Part shown: positions 63,113-64,000 of the stretch, piece by piece
How the letters are laid out: every line of letters begins with the position of its first letter
How positions within the stretch are numbered: the first letter of the stretch is position 1
The notes under the pieces: generated by a model
The model's database searches: none
The model's input: the letters and a program-made list of their open reading frames with translations, nothing else
Told to the model about the DNA's origin: nothing
Position numbers and translations under genes: made by a program
Assembly: GCA_963825625.1 (NCBI GenBank)
Contig: CAWGUF010000003.1
Span: 227,864-291,863 of the forward strand
Direction of reading: 5' to 3'
Source: CAMDPA01 sp963825625
GTDB taxonomy: Bacteria > Pseudomonadota > Alphaproteobacteria > Rhizobiales > Hyphomicrobiaceae
DNA length: 64,000 bases

Positions 63113-63902
63113 CGGACACGCCCCAGGTACTGCTGGCGTATCATCTCAAAGCGTTGAAGCTGCCGACGTTCCTGCGCGAGTACGACAAGGTGGCGCGCGC
63201 CTGTGCGGCCGAGGGCGTCGACCATGTCCGCTTCCTGATGCGTCTGGTCGAGCTGGAGGTTATCGATCGCGAGCGCCGCATGATCGACCGCCGCATTAAG
63301 GCGGCCAAGTTCCCGGTGGTGAAAAGCCTCGACAGCTTCGACTTCGCGGCCTTCCCGGACTTGAACAAAGCACTGGTGATGGAGTTGGCGCGCTCCGAAT
63401 ACGTCGAGCGCCGCGAGAATATTATCGCCGTCGGAAACTCCGGCACCGGCAAGAGCCACATCGGTCTGGGACTTGGGCTGGCCGCCTGCCAGAAAGGACT
63501 ATCGGTCGGCTTCACGAACGCGGCCGCGATCGTGCACGAACTGATCGAGGCGCGCGACGAGAAAAGGCTGCTGCGTCTGCAGCGTCAGCTCGCCGCCTAC
63601 AAACTGCTGATCGTCGACGAACTCGGATACATCCCGCTATCGCAGACCGGCGCCGAGCTGCTGTTCGAGGTGTTCTCCCAGCGTTACGAACGCGGCAGCA
63701 CGATCGTCACCAGCAATCTTCCGTTCGACGAATGGACCTCGGTGTTCGGCTGGAGCGGCTGACCGGCGCACTCCTGGACCGGCTGACGCATCACGTGCAC
63801 ATTCTGGAGATGAACGGCGAGAGCTACCGGCTCAATCAATCCAAGCGACGGGCCCGGCGGCCGAAGCCTGACGTCCCATCAGACGACGCCACCGAAAAAT
63901 GA
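63109..63902 (+). CDS. istB: IS21-family helper ATPase IstB with one frameshift
   Basis: An AAA+ helper of IS21 transposition. The Walker A motif VGNSGTGKSHIGLGLG and Walker B LLIVDELGYIPL are intact, as is NLPFDEWTSVFG. There the frame breaks (about 63750) and stops at 63762. The normal C-terminus continues one base out as ERLTGALLDRLTHHVHILEMNG and YRLNQSKRRARR, to a TGA at 63902. It gives ~264 residues when repaired, the usual length. Confidence 0.88.
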
Positions 63903-63909
63903 CCGACGA

Positions 63910-63949
63910 ACGCATGAAGGCCCCCGCGCGCGGGGGCCTTCATGCGTTC
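63910..63949. terminator. perfect 40-bp palindrome downstream of istB
   Basis: Bases 63910-63929 (AACGCATGAAGGCCCCCGCG) are the exact reverse complement of 63930-63949. The stem is 20 bp with essentially no loop, eight bases after the repaired istB stop. It could terminate istAB transcription or block outside transcription; there is no T-run. Confidence 0.75.
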
Positions 63950-64000
63950 AAGACTCATGGATTATTGCTCCGGCCCGCCGATGCAAAATCACTCCGGCGT

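Larger units (their letters stand above)
61551..64000 (+). mobile_element. IS21-family insertion sequence (right end at or just past window edge)
   Basis: The left end TGCGCCGGAGT is followed by AAAACTCCGGC, so the end itself contains an 8-bp inverted repeat. The right end, read inward from 64000, is ACGCCGGAGTGATTTTGC, with another GCCGGAG ~20 bases in. Repeated GCCGGAG boxes at both ends fit IS21's multiple terminal transposase-binding sites. istA and istB overlap in the usual ATGA manner. The target duplication cannot be checked because the window ends. Confidence 0.88.

Overview
The window is GC-rich DNA from an alphaproteobacterium, most likely of the order Hyphomicrobiales (the Bradyrhizobium/Rhodopseudomonas/Rhodoplanes neighbourhood). 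The clues are the thioredoxin/LON-domain/Trm112 gene order, zur-znuC, a canthaxanthin-type crt cluster, several DUFs typical of that order, and PF04392-type ABC substrate-binding proteins. This placement is inference; no rRNA or intact tRNA gene was found.

Layout. (1) 1-18.4 kb is ordinary chromosome: a flavoprotein, TrmO, MmgE/PrpD, an A-type Fe-S carrier, ZnuC/Zur, a prolyl-tRNA editing protein, CnoX-like thioredoxin, LON domain and Trm112, a membrane-fused spermidine-synthase-like protein, a three-gene coiled-coil/membrane cluster (10.6-14.3 kb), an amidohydrolase, DapD, RidA and a LuxR-type regulator. (2) 18.57-19.18 kb is a tandem array of seven long two-stem hairpins whose outer stems covary between copies. 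It is not a gene, a CRISPR or a normal terminator and is the most unusual object here. (3) 19.3-23.7 kb is a polymorphic-toxin island: a frameshifted deaminase toxin with an Imm1-type immunity gene, a nuclease-type toxin with a broken immunity gene, and an orphan deaminase tip with a second Imm1-type gene joined to an abiEii fragment. A ~45-bp direct repeat separates the cassettes. (4) 23.8-30.7 kb is a mixed accessory region: a histidine phosphatase, an NAD(P)-binding protein, a complete IS1595-family element with 8-bp target duplication, and parts of a light-response cluster (photolyase remnant, DUF3429, C-factor-like SDR remnant, FolE, BLUF photoreceptor). (5) 30.7-38.5 kb is a carotenoid cluster (crtI; crtE-ABC ATPase-ABC permease-crtW; crtB-crtY) predicted to make beta-carotene and canthaxanthin. 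(6) 38.5-40.2 kb holds a third copy of the toxin N-terminus, sharing a 224-bp identical direct repeat with the copy 18.5 kb upstream, and a phage-primase-like remnant. (7) 40.5-52.5 kb is a stress/ion-homeostasis block: Usp proteins, a Cys-Ntn hydrolase, a macro domain, TraR/DksA, CBS, an NSS transporter, an HTH protein, a CPA2 antiporter with RCK domain and a P-type ATPase. (8) 53-64 kb is again accessory: a nucleotidyltransferase, SEC-C and DUF6155-like proteins, an IS1182-family element, three tandem secreted paralogues, two tandem ABC substrate-binding genes, and an IS21-family element inserted at the 5' end of the second one.

Caution: at least ten genes are broken by single-base frameshifts, several of them in short homopolymers (for example a run of seven G at 60249-60255). 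These may be sequencing errors rather than real mutations, so 'pseudogene' calls based only on frameshifts are provisional.
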